Shown here piece by piece: positions 31,273-32,943 of a DNA stretch of 32,943 bases. The notes beneath the pieces were generated by a model. The model searched no databases. It had not been told where the DNA came from and saw nothing but the letters and a program-made list of their open reading frames with translations. Position numbers and translations under genes: made by a program. Source of the stretch: Chryseolinea sp. GTDB lineage: Bacteria; Bacteroidota; Bacteroidia; Cytophagales; Cyclobacteriaceae. The DNA is taken from the NCBI GenBank assembly GCA_025923195.1, contig JAICGJ010000050.1:1-32943 (forward strand), read 5' to 3'. How positions within the stretch are numbered: position 1 is the stretch's first letter; every line of letters begins with the position of its first letter.

Positions 31273-31780
31273 CCCTGAACCACGATGCATACATGGGATA
31301 ATTCTTCCCGGTCCTTTGGATGACTTCTATCATCTCCGGAGTAATATCTTTCACTTTTTTGGCCGGCAGACCGGCATAAATGCTCCGTGCTTCAACCTTT
31401 GTTCCTGGCAATATCACCGCGCCCGCAGCAATTACTGAATGCTCTCCGATAACTGCGCCGTCCATAACGATAGCTCCCATCCCAATCAATACGTTATCTT
31501 CGATTGTGCATCCATGCACAACCGCATTATGTGCAATCGACACGTTGTTCCCAATAATAGTATTGAATTTTTCGTAGGTGCCGTGAATGACAGCACCGTC
31601 CTGTACATTCGTGCTATCGCCAATTACAATTGAATGCACATCCCCTCTCACGACCGCATTAAACCAAACGGTGCAGTTCTCTCCCATAAGTACTTCCCCA
31701 ATCACTGTGGCGTTATCAGCCAAGAAGCAGTTTTTCCCAAATTTTGGCGTGAATCCGCGTACTGATTTAATAAGCGCCAT
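31268..31780 (-). CDS. Gamma-carbonic-anhydrase-family protein (left-handed beta-helix)
   Basis: A 170-residue trimeric hexapeptide-repeat protein. The metal-binding histidines are H66 (V-I-H-G-T), H84 (S-I-A-H-N) and H89 (V-V-H-G), and the R45-G-D47 and Q60-D-G residues that line the active site in Cam/CamH are present. Repeats of the form I/V-G-x-x-x-x cover residues 10-135, and a C-terminal helix follows. Bacterial members include active carbonic anhydrases and proteins such as YrdA or PaaY whose activity differs, so the reaction is uncertain. There is no signal peptide. Its stop codon is supplied by a short tandem repeat. Confidence 0.92.
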   Translation of the reverse strand: MALIKSVRGFTPKFGKNCFLADNATVIGEVLMGENCTVWFNAVVRGDVHSIVIGDSTNVQDGAVIHGTYEKFNTIIGNNVSIAHNAVVHGCTIEDNVLIGMGAIVMDGAVIGEHSVIAAGAVILPGTKVEARSIYAGLPAKKVKDITPEMIEVIQRTGKNYPMYASWFRE

Positions 31781-31850
31781 GCATCTAATAAGTTTTCTTT
31801 AACTCTTTTTTTATTCACCTGACAAGATGTCATTTAAAAACTAAAGTTAT

Positions 31851-31858
31851 TACTTTTG
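31851..31858 (+). promoter_or_regulatory. Probable -7 promoter box for miaB
   Basis: TACTTTTG matches TAnnTTTG and lies 18 bases before the miaB ATG, leaving a leader of about 10-13 bases. No TTG is seen at the -33 distance. Confidence 0.45.
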
Positions 31859-31876
31859 CGTCTTGGAAACGAAGCC

Positions 31877-32943
31877 ATGACGAATTTGATTAGCGAACTG
31901 AGCACATTAAAGGAGAAGGATAAATTATGCGATGTTATCCGCGTATCAGAGAACACCGATTCCGGGAATGTGCGTAAACTTTATATCGAGAGTTACGGCT
32001 GCCAGATGAATTTCTCGGATAGCGAAATAGTAGCGTCAATCCTAAGTAAAAATGGCTATGATACGACCTCAGATGTGACAGCCGCCGACATAATACTGCT
32101 CAATACTTGCTCAATTCGCGAGAAGGCCGAGCAGACCATAAGAAACAGACTTCTTTATATTAACAGCCTGAAAAAGACTAAACCTGACCTCCTGGTCGGC
32201 GTGCTCGGATGCATGGCCGAGCGCCTGAAAGCGAAGTTGCTGGAGGAGGAGAAAATAGTTGACCTGGTGGCCGGACCCGATGCATACCGGGATCTTCCCC
32301 ATCTGATTTCACAGGTGGATGATGGCGCTAAAGCGGTGAACACGTTTTTGTCCAGGGATGAGACTTATGCCGATATAAGTCCCGTGAGGTTAAACTCCAA
32401 TGGTGTAACGGCATTCATATCCATTATGCGTGGATGTGATAACATGTGTACTTTTTGCGTCGTGCCTTTTACTCGCGGTCGGGAAAGAAGCCGCGATCCA
32501 CATTCTATAGTAAGGGAAGCCACTGAACTTTTTGACAACGGATACCGAGAAATCACACTTCTTGGCCAGAACGTTGACTCTTACAAATGGTCGGAAGAGG
32601 AAAACAGCAAAGCCAGGATGGATAAGAAGAATGCATCGGGTATCATCAGTTTTGCCGACCTGTTGGAGATGGTCGCCAAGGTTTCGCCAGAGTTGAGGAT
32701 ACGGTTTTCGACCTCGCATCCCAAAGACATTACGGATGATGTCCTGCATACCATGGCTAGGTATGGTAACATATGCAAGTCCATCCATTTGCCTGTTCAA
32801 AGCGGAAACTCGCGTGTTCTTGAACTAATGAACCGTGGATATTCACGTGAATGGTATATAGATAAAGTTAAGAGAATCAGGGAAATATTGGGATTTGATT
32901 GTAGTATTTCTTCGGACATGATAACCGGATTTTGTTCAGAGTC
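31877..32943 (+). CDS. miaB: tRNA-2-methylthio-N6-dimethylallyladenosine synthase, 5' part
   Basis: The frame is open from the ATG at 31877 to the right edge, so 355 codons are visible and the C-terminal part with the TRAM domain is missing. MiaB is a radical-SAM methylthiotransferase that adds a methylthio group to i6A37 of tRNAs reading UNN codons. The N-terminal cluster cysteines are in Y-G-C-Q-M-N, N-T-C-S-I-R-E and G-C-M-A-E-R. The radical-SAM triad is in [13 protein letters not shown] (CxxxCxxC). L-G-Q-N-V-D-S-Y and H-L-P-V-Q-S-G-N are further MiaB motifs. The R-E-K-A-E-Q-T start and [12 protein letters not shown] distinguish it from RimO. Confidence 0.95.
   Translation, partial: MTNLISELSTLKEKDKLCDVIRVSENTDSGNVRKLYIESYGCQMNFSDSEIVASILSKNGYDTTSDVTAADIILLNTCSIREKAEQTIRNRLLYINSLKKTKPDLLVGVLGCMAERLKAKLLEEEKIVDLVAGPDAYRDLPHLISQVDDGAKAVNTFLSRDETYADISPVRLNSNGVTAFISIMRGCDNMCTFCVVPFTRGRERSRDPHSIVREATELFDNGYREITLLGQNVDSYKWSEEENSKARMDKKNASGIISFADLLEMVAKVSPELRIRFSTSHPKDITDDVLHTMARYGNICKSIHLPVQSGNSRVLELMNRGYSREWYIDKVKRIREILGFDCSISSDMITGFCSE

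Overview
The window looks like a chromosomal segment of a Bacteroidota bacterium, most likely a Cytophagales-type soil or freshwater species. The reasons are a SusC/SusD outer-membrane pair with an adjacent ECF sigma factor and FecR anti-sigma factor, several outer-membrane beta-barrel proteins, paired YceI proteins next to a DUF5777-type barrel, OmpH-like and YfiR-family proteins, and promoter -7 boxes of the Bacteroidota type TAnnTTTG in front of several genes. No ribosomal RNA, tRNA, CRISPR array, insertion sequence or phage gene was seen. The assignment to order is inference.

Layout. Positions 1-293 (minus) hold the 5' end of a large secreted Ig-like/tandem-repeat protein. Then come a YebC-family regulator (603-1310, plus) and an outer-membrane barrel protein (1483-2385, plus). 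The largest coherent unit lies on the minus strand from 13072 down to 2375: ECF sigma factor, FecR, SusC-like TonB transporter with an N-terminal STN signalling domain, SusD-like lipoprotein, a terminator, an exported RraA-family protein, a Tat-exported enolase-superfamily dehydratase, a second terminator, and a bile acid:Na+ symporter family (BASS) carrier. I read it as a signal-controlled uptake and breakdown locus for a sugar acid or related hydroxy acid.

Region 13223-15771 has a GNAT acetyltransferase, a divergent 79-residue unknown protein, the small SRP RNA (with its own promoter), a TalC-type transaldolase with a clear terminator, and an FtsE-like ABC ATPase. Region 15853-18306 (minus) is a two-gene unit of a YfiR-family periplasmic protein and a membrane HAMP-GAF-PAS sensor with no recognisable output domain. 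Region 18505-22012 holds redox and sulfur genes: a lipoprotein MsrB, a class II glutamine amidotransferase, a rhodanese, an O-succinylhomoserine sulfhydrylase-like enzyme, and an OsmC-family protein overlapping a sodium:solute symporter (22002-23393) that starts at TTG.

Region 23461-25847 (minus) is a probable envelope operon: a lipoprotein with a CX4CH haem-type motif, two tandem YceI paralogues and a DUF5777-type barrel. The gap 25848-26288 holds two copies of a 65-base hairpin element 178 bases apart. Then follow a 1052-residue nucleotide-transporter-like/HEAT/cyclic-nucleotide-binding-like fusion with a 65-residue membrane protein behind it, an OmpH/Skp-family protein, an acidic protein of unknown function, a gamma-carbonic-anhydrase-family protein whose stop codon lies in a small AT-rich repeat, and the first 355 codons of MiaB.
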